From Xylaria sp. FL1777 (taxonomy: Eukaryota > Ascomycota > Sordariomycetes > Xylariales > Xylariaceae), in NCBI GenBank assembly GCA_022578965.1, contig MU400887.1:1-27279 (forward strand): a stretch of 27,279 bases of DNA, in the 5' to 3' direction. Below are positions 1 to 11,914 of this stretch, in pieces (position 1 is the stretch's first letter; the number at the start of each line of letters is the position of its first letter). The notes below the pieces were generated by a model that made no database searches, had not been told where the DNA came from, and saw only the letters and a list, made by a program, of their open reading frames with translations. The position numbers and the translations under genes were made by a program.

Positions 1-3000
1 TACTTTAAAGTTTTTTTACTTTATAATAACTAGTTTTTATTAACTAGCTTGCTAAATAAAAAATAATAGTTAAAAAGCAGAAAAACTTTTTTTAAAGCTT
101 TTAAACTTTTTGCTTTTTTAAGAAGCATATAAAAGCTTTTTTTTTGTTTTTTAGAACTTTTAAAGGAGCGCTTTTGCTTTTTTTGCTAGTTTTTTTCTTA
201 TTTTTTGCTTTTTTTTTTTTTTCTTTTTTTTTAACTGCTTTATTATATATTGCTATTTTATTAGTAATAAGTAGTTACTTTGTAATATTATTTATAGCTT
301 TAAGCTTTTTTATAACTAGTTGTAAATTTTTGTTAGTTTATAATAGCTTAGCTATAAAGCTTTTTTATAGCTGCTTTTTTTTGTTTTTTAGTAAGTTGTA
401 ACATAAAACTATATACTAAGAAGTTTTTTTTTTTTTTGCGTATTTGCAAAAAAGCATAAAAAAGCTTAAAACCTTTTTTTTATGCAAGAATACCTTTAGC
501 TTTATTTTTCCGGTATGCATTTATATTATTATAGCTGCTTTATGTTTTAATAATTTGCTATACTTTTTAAAAGCTTTATTTTTGCTAAAGTTTTGTTTAA
601 CTATTATTAAATAACTATTGTTTGTTTTAGTTTAGCTTTATTTGCTTATTTTTTTTTTTTAGTATAATTTTAAGTTTTTTTTTTTTTGATTATTTTTTTT
701 GTTAAAAGTTTAAAGCTAGCGTTAAATTTTTTTTAGTTATGTTTTTATTATTGCTTATAAGCTTGCTTTTTGTTTAGTTTTTAGTTTTTTAAGCTTTTAT
801 GTTTTAAATAAAAGTTTTAATTTTTTTTATTGCTTTTTAAATTAACTTTTTAGCTATTAAGCTTTTTATATAATGCTTATAAGCTATTGTTTTGCTACTA
901 AAATATAAATTAATAAAAAGAATTTTTATTTTAGTTTTTAAATGCTTTATTTTAGTTGCTTTAAAAGCTTTACTTATATATTTAAAGCATTTGTTTTAAG
1001 TTATTATTAATAAGTTAGCAATACTTTTTGCTTTGTTTTTTTTAAAGTTTTTGTGCTAAATTATTGCATTATAAGCTAAAGTGCTTTATATTATTATAAT
1101 ATATATTTGCTTTGCTTTTATTACATTGTTGCTTTATATAAAGTTTTATAGCTTAATTATTATATATAATTAAATGCTTAGTTTTTTTTTAAGTTTTATT
1201 AAATGTTTTTTTTATTTTATGTTTTTATTAAATTATACTTTTAGTAACTTTGCGTTATTTTTTAAATATATTATTGCATTAAAAAAGTATATTATTTATA
1301 TAAATGCTATTTTATTACTAAAAAAGTATATTAATTTGCTTTTTTGCAGTATAAACTTTATTTTATGTTGTTTTATTTAGCTTTTATATGTTTTTTATAC
1401 TACTTTTAAAGCTTTATAGTTTTGCTTTATATTTAAGTTTGCTATAATAAAGTTAGTATTATTAGCAAAGCTAATTATTATTAGCTTTTAATATATAGCA
1501 AAGTTGTTATAAAATATTAAAATATATAAAAAAAAAAAAAAAAATAAAAGCAAAAACTTTTAAAAAACTTTAGCTTTTAGTGCTATTAGCTAAAATATTG
1601 CTTTATTAAAGCAAAGATTTATTATATAGTTTAATATAAAAAAGTTTACTTATATAACTATTTAAAAAAAAAAGCTTTTTTATTGCAAAATATATATTAT
1701 TTTTTTTTATTAATAATATTAAAAGTTTTTATAATGTTTAATTGTAGTAAAAATGCTATGCTTTTTTTATTAATTGCTTTTTTTGCTATTTTTAATATTA
1801 GTTTAATAGCTATGTTTATTAATTTGTTTTGTTTATTGCTTATTTAGTTGTTTAACAAAAGATTTTTTTGCTTAATTACTGTTATTATATAGTAATATAG
1901 CTTTTTTTTTAGCACTTTTTTTACTATATAAATAAGCGTAATAAAGCGCTATTTTTTAGCTGTTTTTTTAGTTTTTTTTAACTTTTTAAGTTTAAATATA
2001 ACTATTATTTTTGCTTGCTTAAATTATATTAAATAATACTTTAATAAAAAGCTAGCAATATATAATATTGCTATTTTTTTTGCTAAAGCAAGTTTATAAG
2101 CTTTAAAAAAGCTATTAAGTAATAAATTATTTTTTAGCGCTTTTTATAGCGCTAATTTTTATATTAACAATATTATGTTTTTTTTTTATATTAATGTTAA
2201 TTATAAACTTTTAGTAGCTATTATAAATTAGGTTTTTTTTAAGTATATTAAATAAGTTTGCTAGTAGTACAAAAAAAAAGCGTTTTATTAGTAAAGCTGT
2301 TTTTTTTTTAAAAGTATTAATAAAAAATAGCTTATTTTTTATTTGTTTTAGTAATAAAATTGCAGTAATTTTTAAAGCTAGCTTATAAATAAACTTTGCT
2401 TATTTAGCTAAGCTTTATAATAACTTAAAATTTTTAGATGTTTTTATAAGTGCTTATTTTTAGCTGCGTTTTTGCGCTTTTTTTACTTTATTATTAAAAG
2501 TTTTTTTCTTTTTTTTAAAGGCTTGCTATATTGCTTTAGTTTTTTTGCTTTAAAATTTGCAGTATATTTGTTTTGCTTTTTTTTTGGTTTTAATTATTTT
2601 TAAGAACTACTAAAGTAATGTTTAGTATTTTCTTTTTATAGTTTTTTTAAGCGTTATTTTATTTGCTATTTTTATTAGTTATTAGATTAAAAAATTAAAA
2701 GCATTATTTAGTTTGCTAAATATATATAGCATATACGTTTTTATAATAATAGCTTTTGTTTTTATAGCTGCTTTATTTTTATTTAATTTAAGCTAGTTTT
2801 ATTTTTTTACTTTTTTTAAATATTTTTATAAAGCTGCTTTTAAGTTGATTATAATTTTTAGTGCTTTATAATTAAAACTTAGCTATTTTAAGTTTTTTTA
2901 GTAAGTAATAGCTAAGTTATTAAATATTTATACCTAGTTTATTATTAAGCTTTTTTATTTATGTTTTATTTTAGTTACTTTTTTTTAAAAAGTAGCTAAT

Positions 3001-5010
3001 ATAAAATCTTATTATATAATAAACTTAAGCAGTTTATTTGCTTTTTAGCTTTTTTTGCTTTTTAAGTTTTATAGTAAATAATAAAAGTTAAAGTTATTTA
3101 TAAATATATAGCGTTTTTTTAGCTTGCTTGCTTTATATATTTTTTAAATTAAATTATATTAAACTGTTTTTTTTTAATTTAGCAAGTATATTAATTATAA
3201 AGTTACTGCTAAATTATTACTGCTTATTATAACTTTTGCTTAGTTTTTATTAGCGTTTTTTACTAGCGTTTTTATTGTAATTTTTTTGTTTATATATAGC
3301 ACAGCTTTATTTTTTAATTAAACAACTTAATAGTTATTATTACTAAAGCAATATATATTATTATGTTTGTTAATTATTAGCTTTTAAATTGCTATATAAT
3401 TAAAGCTGTTGTTTTATAGTATATATATTATGTTGCTTTTAAATTTTGTAATGTTTTAAAAAGCAATATTATATATTATTAAGTTAATAAAAATAAATTT
3501 TTGTTTGTATTGCTAGTTTGTTGTTTTTTTATTAATAACTTTTTTTTATTTAGCTTTATAAATATTAATGCTATTAGTATTTTTAAACTATTTTTATTTA
3601 CTTTTTTACTTATTGCTGCTGCTTTTTTAGCACTTTAAAAGCTTTTAAGTTATAATATATATGCTATTTTTGCTTTGTTTTTTTGTTCGACTTTTTTTTA
3701 GCAAGTTTTATTTTATGCTACGTATGCTTTTTTGTAGTTTATATATTTTTGCTTTGCTTTTTATGTTTTTATTAAATAGCTTTTTTTATTTTTTTAGTGC
3801 TTTAAAGCTAAATAATAGTTATACTTTAAGTTTTTATAGCAATATTTAGCTATATATTTATATTTATAGCAATTAAAGCACTATATAATTTTAAGCTTTA
3901 TAGTAAAAAGTTTGTAGTTAAATAGCTAAGCTTTTTATAAAAAGCTATTTTTGCATATTGTTTTAGTTGCTGTAATGCTGCTTATATATAATAATATTAA
4001 CGCAAATTTAGCTTTTGTGTTTTTAAACAGCATTTTTTTATACTTTATAACTTTAAAGTATTTGCTATATAGTAATTATAATAAGTTTTTGTTTAAGTAT
4101 ATTATTTTAACATGTTTTACTAAAATGCTTTTTATTATTAGCGCTGCTTTTTTTTATTGTACTTTTAACCTTTTTTTAAAAGCTTTTATAATTTACTTTT
4201 TTTTTTAGCTTTTTAAAGCATTGCTTTTTTAAAAATAATTACTATATTCTTGCTATATAGTTTTTTAGTAGTAATTATATTACTACTTATAAGTGCTATA
4301 TTTATTGCTTTAATAATATTAGTTAATGTTTTATTTTTAAAGTTATTAGTTTGTTTTTTAACTTTAATTAGTATTTTTTTGTTTTGTTTAAATAGTACTG
4401 CTTTATTGTTATAAGCTAGCTATAAAGCTGCTATTTATGCTTAAAATTTTAGCGTATTTACGTTTAACAAAGTTTATTAAAAAAGCTTTTAAATAGTATT
4501 TTTAACGCTTTTTTAGTTAGCTTTTATAGTAGCATTTAAGTTATAGCAAGTTATAAATGTATTAAGATTGTTTTAGTTGTTAAGCTTTATACTTTACTAG
4601 TTTTTTTAGGCTTTTTTTAATGTATGCGCTATTTGCGCTTTTTTTGCGTTTTTTTAAACAGAGATTCTTTTTGCTATTTTTTTTTCTGTTAGTAGCTATA
4701 GTACTAGTTTTATAATTTTATTAACTATTTTTTATACACTAAGAAGTTTGTTAGCTTTATGTTTTTTATTAAAACGCTGCTATATTATAATTGTATTACT
4801 AGTAAGTTTTAGTAGCATATTAGTTACATTTTTAATAAATAAGTTATTTAATACTATTTTTCTGTTTTTTATTATGTTTATACTTTATAAATAAAGTATA
4901 ATTTATTTAATAAATAGAAGTTGTTACGCTAATTCTAGTAATCTTAATTATTTAATAATTAGGCTTAAATTTATAAAGTTATAATTAAGTGTAAAAAATT
5001 CAAAAAAGGT
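1..5010 (-). mobile_element. LINE-type retrotransposon, copy A (near full length, sense minus)
   Basis: This T-rich block repeats, in inverted orientation, the sequence of copy B and, in direct orientation, that of copy C. The sense strand is taken as minus because sister copies B and D end on the plus strand in (TAA)n, so the 3' end of A lies left of the window. The 5' end is placed at about 5010, because homology with copy C also stops at the equivalent point (17868); two copies ending together suggests a true 5' end. No coding frame survives: runs of 60-85 codons at 144-401, 1174-1380, 3661-3849 and 3951-4208 on the plus strand are antisense to the element and consist of Phe, Leu, Ile and Tyr. 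Reverse transcriptase and endonuclease motifs cannot be read. A Tad1- or I-like fungal LINE is plausible from size and tail, but is inferred. Confidence 0.7.
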
Positions 5011-5014
5011 CCTT

Positions 5015-8000
5015 TAATAGTGTTAATATTTATATAGCTAAATAACAAAAGATTACTAGCAAAAAAAACAGCAAACTAATAATATAAATAAAAACTTATT
5101 TCTGTTAATTTAATAATATATAATATTGCTTTTTAAAACATTATAAGATTTAAAAGCAATATAATATATATGTTATAAAACAACAGCTTTAATTATATAG
5201 CAGTTTAAAAATTAATAATTAATAAACATAATAATATATATTGCTTTAATAATAATAGCTACTAAGTTATTTAATTAAAAAGCAAAGCTATGCTATATAT
5301 AAATAAAAGAATTGCAATAAAAACGCTAGTAAAAAACACTAATAAAAACTAAGCAAAAATTATAATAAGTAATAATAATTTAATAGTAACCTTATAGTTA
5401 ATATATTTGCTAAATTAAAAAAAAACAATATAATATAGTTTAATTTAAAAAATATATAAAGTAAGCAAGCTAAAAAAACACTATATATTTATAAGTAATT
5501 TTAACTTTTATTATTTATTATAAAACTTAAAAAGCAAAAAAAGCTAAAAAGCAAATAAACTACTTAAGTTTGCTATATAATAAGATTTTATGCTAGCTAT
5601 TTTTTAAAAAAAAGTAATTAAAACAAAGCATAAATAAAAAAGCTTAACAATAAACTTAGTATAAATATTTAATAATTTAGCTATTATTTATTAAAAAAAC
5701 TTAAAGTAGCTAAGTTTAAACTATAAAGCATTAAAAATTATAATTAATTTAAAAGCAGCTTTATAAAAGTATTTAAAAAAAGCAAAAAAATAAAACTAGC
5801 TTAAACTAAACAAAAATAAAGCAGCTATAAAAACAAAAGCTATTATTATAAAAATATATATGTTATATATACTTAGCAAGCTAAATAATACTTTTAACTT
5901 TTTAATTTAACAATTAATAAAAATAGCAAATAAAATAACGCTTAAAAAAACTATAAAAAAAAAACATTAAGCATTACTTTAGTAGTTCTTAAAAATAATT
6001 AAAACAAAAAAAAAAGCAAAACAAGCGTACTGCAGATTTTAAAACAAAAAAACTAAAGCAACATAGTAAGCTTTTTAAAAAAAAAAAAAAGCTTTTAGTA
6101 ATAAAGTAAAAAAAGCGCAAAAATATAGCTAAAAATAAGCATTTATAAAAGCATTTAAAGATTTTAAGTTATTATAAAGCTTAGCTAAATAAGCAAAGTT
6201 TGCTTATAAGCTAGCTTTAAAAGTTATTATAATTTTATTATTAAAATAAACAAAAAACAAGCTGTTTTTTATTAATACTTTTAAAAAAAAAACAGCTTTA
6301 TTAATAAAGCGCTTTTTTTTTATATTATTAGTAAACTTATTTAATATACTTAAAAAAAACCTAATTTATAATAGCTATTAAAAGTTTATAATTAACATTA
6401 ATATAAAAAAAAAACATAATATTGCTAATATAAAAGTTAGCATTATAAAAAGCACTAAAAAATAATTTATTATTTAATAGCTTTTTTAAAGCTTATAAAC
6501 TTGCTTTAATAAAAAAAATAGCAATACTATATATTGCTAGCTTTTTATTAAAGTATTACTTAGTATAATTTAAGCAAGCAAAAATAATAATTATATTTAA
6601 ACTTAAAAAATTAAAAAAAACTAAAAGAACAGCTAAAAAGTAGTGCTTTATTACGTTTATTTATATAATAAAAAAAGTGCTAAAAAAAAAGCTATATTAT
6701 TATATAACAAAAGTAGTTAAACAAAAAAGTCTTTTGTTAAATAATTAAATAAATAACAAACAAAATAAATTAATAAATATAATTATTAAACTAATATTAA
6801 AAACAGCAAAAAAAACAATTAGCAAAAAAAGCATAGCATTTTTACTATAGCTAAACATTATAAAAGCTTTTAATATTATTAACAAAAAAAATTAATATAT
6901 ATTTTGCAACAAAAAAGGTTTTTTTTTTAAATAATTATATAAGTAAACTTTTTTATATTAAACTATATAGTGCGTTTTTATTTTAATAAAGCAGTATTTT
7001 AACTAATAACACTAAAAGCTAAAGTTTTTTAAAAGTTTTTGCTTTTATTTCTTTTTTTCTTTTTATATATTTTAATATTTTATAATAACCTTACTATATA
7101 TTAAAAGCTAATAATAATTAGCTTTACTAATAATACTAACTTTATTATAGCAAACCTAAATATAAAGCAAAATTATAAAGCTTTAAAAGCAGTATAAAAA
7201 ACATATAAAAGTTAAACAAAACAATATAAAATAAAGTTCATATTGCAAAAAAGCAAATTAATGTACTTTTTTAGCAGTAAAACAGCGTTTATATAAATAA
7301 TATACTTTTTTAATGTAATAGTATACCTAAAAAATAACGTAAAGTTTTTAAAAATATAGTTTAATAAAAATATAAAATAAAAAAAACATTTAATAAAGCT
7401 TAAAAAAAAACTAAGCATTTAGTTATATATAGTAATTAAGCTATAAAACTTTGCATAAAGTAATAGTATAACAAAAGCAAAACAAATATATATTGCAATA
7501 ATATAAAGCACTTTAGCTTATAGTGCAATAATTTAGCACAAAAACTTTAAAAAAAACAAAGCAAAAAGTATTGCTAACTTATTAGTAATAACTTAAAACA
7601 AATGCTTTAAATATATAGCTAAAGCTTTTAAAGCAACTAAAATAAAATACTTAAAAACTAAAATAAAGATTTTTTTTATTAACTTATATTTTAATAATAA
7701 AACAATAGCTTATAAGTATTATATAAAAAGCTTAGTAGTTAAAAAGTTAATTTAAAAAGCAATAAAAAAAATTAGAATTTTTATTTAAAACATAAAAGCT
7801 TAAAAAGCTAAAAACTAAACAAAAAGTAAGCTTATAAGCAATAATAAAAGTATAGCTAAAAAAAATCTAACGTTAGCTTTAAACTTTTAGTAAAAAAAAT
7901 AATTAAAAAAAAAAAACTTAAAATTGTACTTAAAAAAAAATAAATAAATAAATAAAGCTAAATTAAAACAAGCAGTAATTATTTAATAATAGCTAAGCAA

Positions 8001-8726
8001 AAACTTAGCAAAAATAAAGCTTTTAAAAAGTATAGCAAATTATTAAAGCATAAAATAACTATAATAATATAAATGCGTACTAAAAAAATAAAGCTAAAAG
8101 CATTTTTATATAAAAAAAAGGTTTTAAGTTTTTTTACGCTTTTTTATAAATACGCAAAAAAAAAAAAAACTTTTTAGCATGTAATCTTATGTTATAATTT
8201 GCTAAAAAACAAAAAAAAAACAGCTATAAAAAAACTTTATAACTAAGCTATTATAAACTAACAAAAACTTATAACTAGCTATAAAAAAGCTTAAAGCTGC
8301 AAGTAATATTACAAAATAACTACTTATTACTAATAAAATAGCAATATATAATAAAACAGTTAAAATAAAAAAAAATAAAAAAAAGAAAAAAAAAGCAAAA
8401 AATAAGAAAAAAACTAGCAAAAAAAGCAAAAGCGCCTTTTTAAAAGTCCTAAAAAACAAAAAAAAAGCTTTTATATGCTTTTTATAAAAGCAAAAAGTTT
8501 AAAAGCTTTAAAAAAAGTTTTTTTGCTTTTTAACTATTACTTTTTGTTTAATAAGCTAATTAATAAAAACTAGTTATTATAAAGTAAAAAAACTTTAAAG
8601 TAGCAATATAAACATTATTACATAAGGTTTTTATTTGGCTTTTTGTATAGTTTTACTTATAAGTACACAAATAAAAAAACTGCGCTATAAAACAACATAG
8701 CAGGTTATTAATAATAATAATAATAA
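5015..8726 (+). mobile_element. LINE-type retrotransposon, copy B (3' portion, sense plus)
   Basis: This A-rich block is the reverse complement of copy A positions 1 to about 3581, then carries about 120 bases more of the 3' end than the window shows for A. It finishes in a (TAA)n run at 8706-8726. For example, 7212-7418 minus matches 1174-1380 plus, and 8202-8459 minus matches 144-401 plus. Differences are mostly A/G and T/C, with small indels in homopolymers. Homology starts abruptly beside the 5' end of A. My reading is that A inserted into B, so the rest of B should lie left of the window. Protein-coding capacity is destroyed. Confidence 0.72.
8706..8726 (+). repeat. (TAA)n 3' tail of LINE copy B
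   Basis: An uninterrupted ATA/TAA triplet run follows the conserved 3' end (agcaggttatta). The same end and tail occur at 19033-19059 in copy D. A triplet tail shared by independent copies marks the 3' end of a target-primed retrotransposon. Copy C begins directly after it. Confidence 0.75.
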
Positions 8727-9045
8727 ATTAAAAAGTTAAAAGCATTATTTAGCTTGCTAAATATACATAATATATATATTTCTATAATAATAGCTTTTGT
8801 TTTTATAGCTGCTTTATTTTTGTTTAGTTTAAGCTAGTTTTATTTTTTTGCTTTTTTTAAATACTTTTATAAAGCTGCTTTTAAATTAATTATAATTTTT
8901 AATGCTTTATAGTTTAAACTTAGCTACTTTAAGTTTTTTTAATAAGTAATAGCTAAATTATTAAATATTTATACTAAGTTTATTATTAAGCTTTTTTGCT
9001 TATGTTTTATTTTAGTTACTTTTTTTTAAAAAATAGCTAGTATAA

Positions 9046-9061
9046 AATTCTATTATATAAT
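9046..9061. repeat. Target-site duplication of the SINE, left copy
   Basis: The 16 bases aattctattatataat are repeated exactly at 9801-9816 on the other side of the insertion. Copy A has a single uninterrupted version of this site near 3005-3020 (aatcttattatataat), which serves as the empty site. Confidence 0.88.
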
Positions 9062-9075
9062 TTGTAATAATTTAT

Positions 9076-9144
9076 ATTACTTGAACAAACGGCTTATTAG
9101 CCATGCTAATAGCTATTTAGTAAGATTTTATACAAGTAAAAACT
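9076..9144 (-). repeat. SINE 3' tail motif with hairpin
   Basis: The sense-strand 3' region of the SINE contains the hairpin GGCT-AATA-AGCC (9102-9091 on minus). A second copy of this tail lies at 24943-25006, where the stem is AGCT-AGTA-AGCT. Conserved 3' hairpins in SINEs commonly mirror the partner LINE's 3' end, the site its reverse transcriptase recognises; that role is inferred here. Confidence 0.6.
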
Positions 9145-9305
9145 TTCTTTAGAGCAAAAACTACCTATATATGCAAAGTATGCAACAGTTTTGCTACAGA
9201 TCTTATTAATTCGCTGCTTTTTTTATATAATATTCTGCTTTTAAATCTTGTACGCTAAGTTAGCAGCACTTTTGCTTTATAATGCAAAAGTATAAAAATT
9301 AGCGC

Positions 9306-9357
9306 GCTAACAAAGGGGTTTTTTATTAATTAGTAGTAAAGGCGCCTTTTTGTTAGC
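9306..9357. repeat. Inverted repeat (hairpin) in the SINE body
   Basis: GCTAACAAA at 9306-9314 pairs with TTTGTTAGC at 9349-9357. Pairing continues inward for about five more positions if G-U pairs are allowed. The loop side carries the palindrome GGCGCC at 9341-9346. A separate perfect 12-bp palindrome (cttagcgctaag) lies at 9437-9448. Confidence 0.6.
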
Positions 9358-9740
9358 TTTAAGTTCTGCAAGCTATAAACAACACAGTATTAAGTAAATT
9401 TTAAGCATTATATAGCGCTATATTTTTTATAAATTGCTTAGCGCTAAGTAGTAAGCTTTAAGTTTTAATTACGCTAAAAATACAAGCCGTTCGCTATACA
9501 AAAAAACTAGTGCTTATATAGTATTAGTAGTAAAAGCTAAAGCTGCCCGTTTTTATAGTAGCTAATACACTAGGTTAGTTACTTATATTGCTGCACTAGC
9601 AAAAAAGCAAAGTTTCTGGACTTTTAGCTCAGCTATCTAACTTTTAATTTTTATGCCTTTAGTGCAGCAAGCGTGCAATTTAAACCAAGCTAGAAGCAAA
9701 CCAACTTTTGCTCCAAGGCAAAGCAACTGCAAACCAGGCG

Positions 9741-9800
9741 GAACTTGAACCCACAACTTTAAAAAAAGTAGCCAAGCGCATGCCACTGCGCCACCAAGCC
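9741..9800 (-). promoter_or_regulatory. tRNA-like head with Pol III A and B boxes
   Basis: Read on the minus strand, the A box TGGCGCAGTGG lies at 9793-9783 and fits the tRNA consensus. Its D-arm stem is GCGC/GCGC. The B box GGTTCAAGTTC lies at 9751-9741; it matches the T-loop except that the position equivalent to C61 is T, a change in TpC context. The spacing between boxes is about 31 bases. The 5' acceptor sequence GGCTTGG has no good 3' partner and the anticodon arm is degenerate (T7 run), so this is a SINE head and not a working tRNA gene. Confidence 0.78.
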
Positions 9801-9816
9801 AATTCTATTATATAAT
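9801..9816. repeat. Target-site duplication of the SINE, right copy
   Basis: Exact repeat of 9046-9061 (aattctattatataat), immediately beyond the tRNA-like head. LINE copy C resumes from here. Confidence 0.88.
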
Positions 9817-11538
9817 AAACTTAAGCAGTTTATTTATTTTTTAGCTTTTTTTGCTTTTTAAGTTTTATAATAAATAATAAAAATTAAAGTTATTTATAAA
9901 TATATAGCATTTTTTTAGCTTGCTTACTTTATATATTTTTTAAATTAAACTATATTATATTGTTTTTTTTTAATTTAGCAAATATATTAATTATAAAGTT
10001 ACTGCTAAATTATTATTGCTTATTATAATTTTTGCTTAGTTTTTATTAGCGTTTTTTGCTAGCATTTTTATTGTAATTTTTTTATTTATATATAGCGCAG
10101 TTTTATTTTTTAACTAAATAACTTAGTAGCTATTATTACTAAAGTAATATATATTACTATATTTGTTAATTATTAGCTTTTAAACTGCTATATAATTAAA
10201 GCTATTATTTTATAATATATATATTATATTGCTTTTAAATTTTATAATGTTTTAAAAAGTAATATTATATATTATTAAATTAATAAAAATAAGTTTTTAT
10301 TTATATTGCTAGTTTGCTATTTTTTTGCTAGTAATTTTTCTTTATTTAGCTATATAAATACTAATATTATTAATATTTTTAAACTACTTTTGTTTACTTT
10401 TTTGCTTATTACTAATGCTTTTTTAGCATTTTAAAAGCTTTTAAGTTATAATATATATGCTGCTTTTGCTTTGTTTTTTTGTTTAATTTTTTTTAGCAAG
10501 CTTTGTTTTATATTATATATGCTTTTTTGTAGTTTATGTATTTTTGCTTTGCTTTTTACGTTTTTATTAAGCAGCTTTTTTTTTTTTTTAGTGCTTTAAA
10601 GCTAAGCAATAGCTATACTTTAGGTTTTTGCAGCAATATTTAGCTATATGCTTATATTTATAGCAATTAAAGCACTATATAATTTTAAGCTTTGCAGTAA
10701 AAAATTTATAATTAAATAGCTAAGCTTTTTATAAAAAGCTATTATTATATATTGTTTTAATTATTGTTATATTGCTTACGTATAGCAATATTGTTATAAA
10801 TCTAGCTTTTGCGTTTTTAAGCAACATTTTTTTGCATTTTATAACTTTAAAATGTTTATTATATAGTAGCTATAATAAATCTTTATTTAAATATATTGCT
10901 TTAATACGTTTTACTAAAATACTTTTTATTATTAGCGCTGCTTTTTTTTGTTATACTTTTAACTTTTTTCTAAAGGCTTTTATAATTTATTTCTTTTTTT
11001 TAGCTTTTTAAAGTACTGCTTCTTTAAAAATAATTATTATATTTCTGCTATATAGCTTTTTAGCAGCAATTATATTACTGCTTATAAGCGCTATATTTAC
11101 TGCTTTAATAATATTAATTAATGTTTTATTTTTAAGGTTATTAGCTTGTTTTTTAACTTTAATTAATACTTTTTTGTTTTGCTTAAATAGCATTGCTTTA
11201 TTATTATAAGCTAATTATAAAGCTGCTATTTATACTTAAGATTTTAGCGTATTTATGTTTAATAAAATTTATTAAAAAAGCTTTTAAATAATATTTTTAA
11301 CGCTTTTTTAGTTAGCTTTTATAGCAGTATTTAAATTATAGCAAGTTATAAATATATTAAGGTTATTTTTATTATTAGGCTTTATGCTTTGCTAGCTTTT
11401 TTAGGCTTTTTTTAATATATGTATTATTTGTGCCCTTTTTGCGTTTTTTTAAAAAAAGATTCTTTTTGTTATTTTTTCTTTTATTAGCACCTATAATACT
11501 AGTTTTATAATTTTGTTAACTATTTTTTATACACTAAA

Positions 11539-11542
11539 AAGT
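11539..11542. repeat. Probable target-site duplication (left) of the 6-kb transposon
   Basis: AAGT here is repeated at 17604-17607. The uninterrupted site in copy A reads actaagaagtttg around 4739-4751, which fits a 4-bp duplication after one G-to-A change. Confidence 0.5.
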
Positions 11543-11569
11543 CCTTATTTTAGGTGCCTTAAACTAGAA
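11543..11569 (+). repeat. Left terminal inverted repeat of the 6-kb transposon
   Basis: Begins ccttattttaggtgcc and continues ttaaactagaa. Compared with the reverse complement of 17577-17603, five of the first 27 positions differ (1, 2, 7, 11 and 25), and all five are C/T or G/A transitions. Confidence 0.75.
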
Positions 11570-11683
11570 ACATAAAACAGCAAGCTACACTTGCTATAAG
11601 CTATAACCTACTTTTTTTAAAGGCCCGTACATATATATTTGTAGGTTTAAAGCCTACGTTTTATGTATTTTAGTCTAAGGAAC
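11553..11683. repeat. Foldback structure at the left transposon end
   Basis: Bases 11553-11578 (gtgccttaaactagaa, then acataaaac) recur as an imperfect reverse complement at 11658-11683. An inner inverted pair AACCTAC (11605-11611) and GTAGGTT (11641-11647) lies between, and GTAGG/CCTAC at 11641-11657 can form a further hairpin. The motif tattttagt-taagg is thus present three times: both termini and this internal inverted copy. It may be a subterminal binding site for a transposase or an embedded foldback MITE. Confidence 0.6.
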
Positions 11684-11914
11684 TTTTGTTGATTTTTAAG
11701 CTAAGGTTTACTTTATATACGTATATATACTACTTATATCTATAGATTATTCGCTAATAAAACTTAAAAATAACAATTATAATATTGCTTAAAGTTTTTT
11801 ATAGTAATATTTATATTTAGTGCTAACTTTATAATTAAAATACTTTATTATATTATAGTATTTTAAGCTTAAACGGTTAAAAGTTAAGCTTTATTTGTTA
11901 ATTTATTAATTAGT

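Larger units (their letters stand above)
9062..9800 (-). mobile_element. tRNA-derived SINE-like element, 739 bp
   Basis: On the minus strand the element starts at 9800 with a tRNA-like head holding an RNA polymerase III A box and B box, runs through an unrecognised body, and ends at 9062. It is flanked by a perfect 16-bp target duplication, and copy A supplies the empty site, so this is a real retroposed insertion. GC content and base context are clearly more normal than in the surrounding LINE: TC, CC, GA and GG dinucleotides survive. It is therefore younger, or escaped mutation because it is short or rare. At 739 bp it is long for a SINE. No open frame of note is present, so it would need a LINE partner's machinery. 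Confidence 0.8.

Noticed and set aside
144..401. 85-codon plus-strand frame repeated at 8202-8459 and 18525-18791 (minus), as if a conserved small protein
   Set aside because: It is antisense to the LINE, rich in Phe/Leu from T runs, varies at homopolymer indels, and recurs only because the repeat recurs.
1174..1380. 68-codon frame conserved at 7212-7418 minus, a possible membrane peptide
   Set aside because: Same explanation: antisense LINE sequence; hydrophobic residues follow from TTT/TTA/ATT codons.
9720..9800. Functional tRNA gene on the minus strand
   Set aside because: The 5' acceptor strand has no matching 3' strand, the anticodon arm is degenerate with a T7 run, and the 16-bp duplications show it is the head of a SINE.
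11008..11193. 61-codon Lys/Asn-rich minus frame in LINE copy C
   Set aside because: It is in the LINE sense direction but shows no recognisable motif, and no other copy keeps it open.
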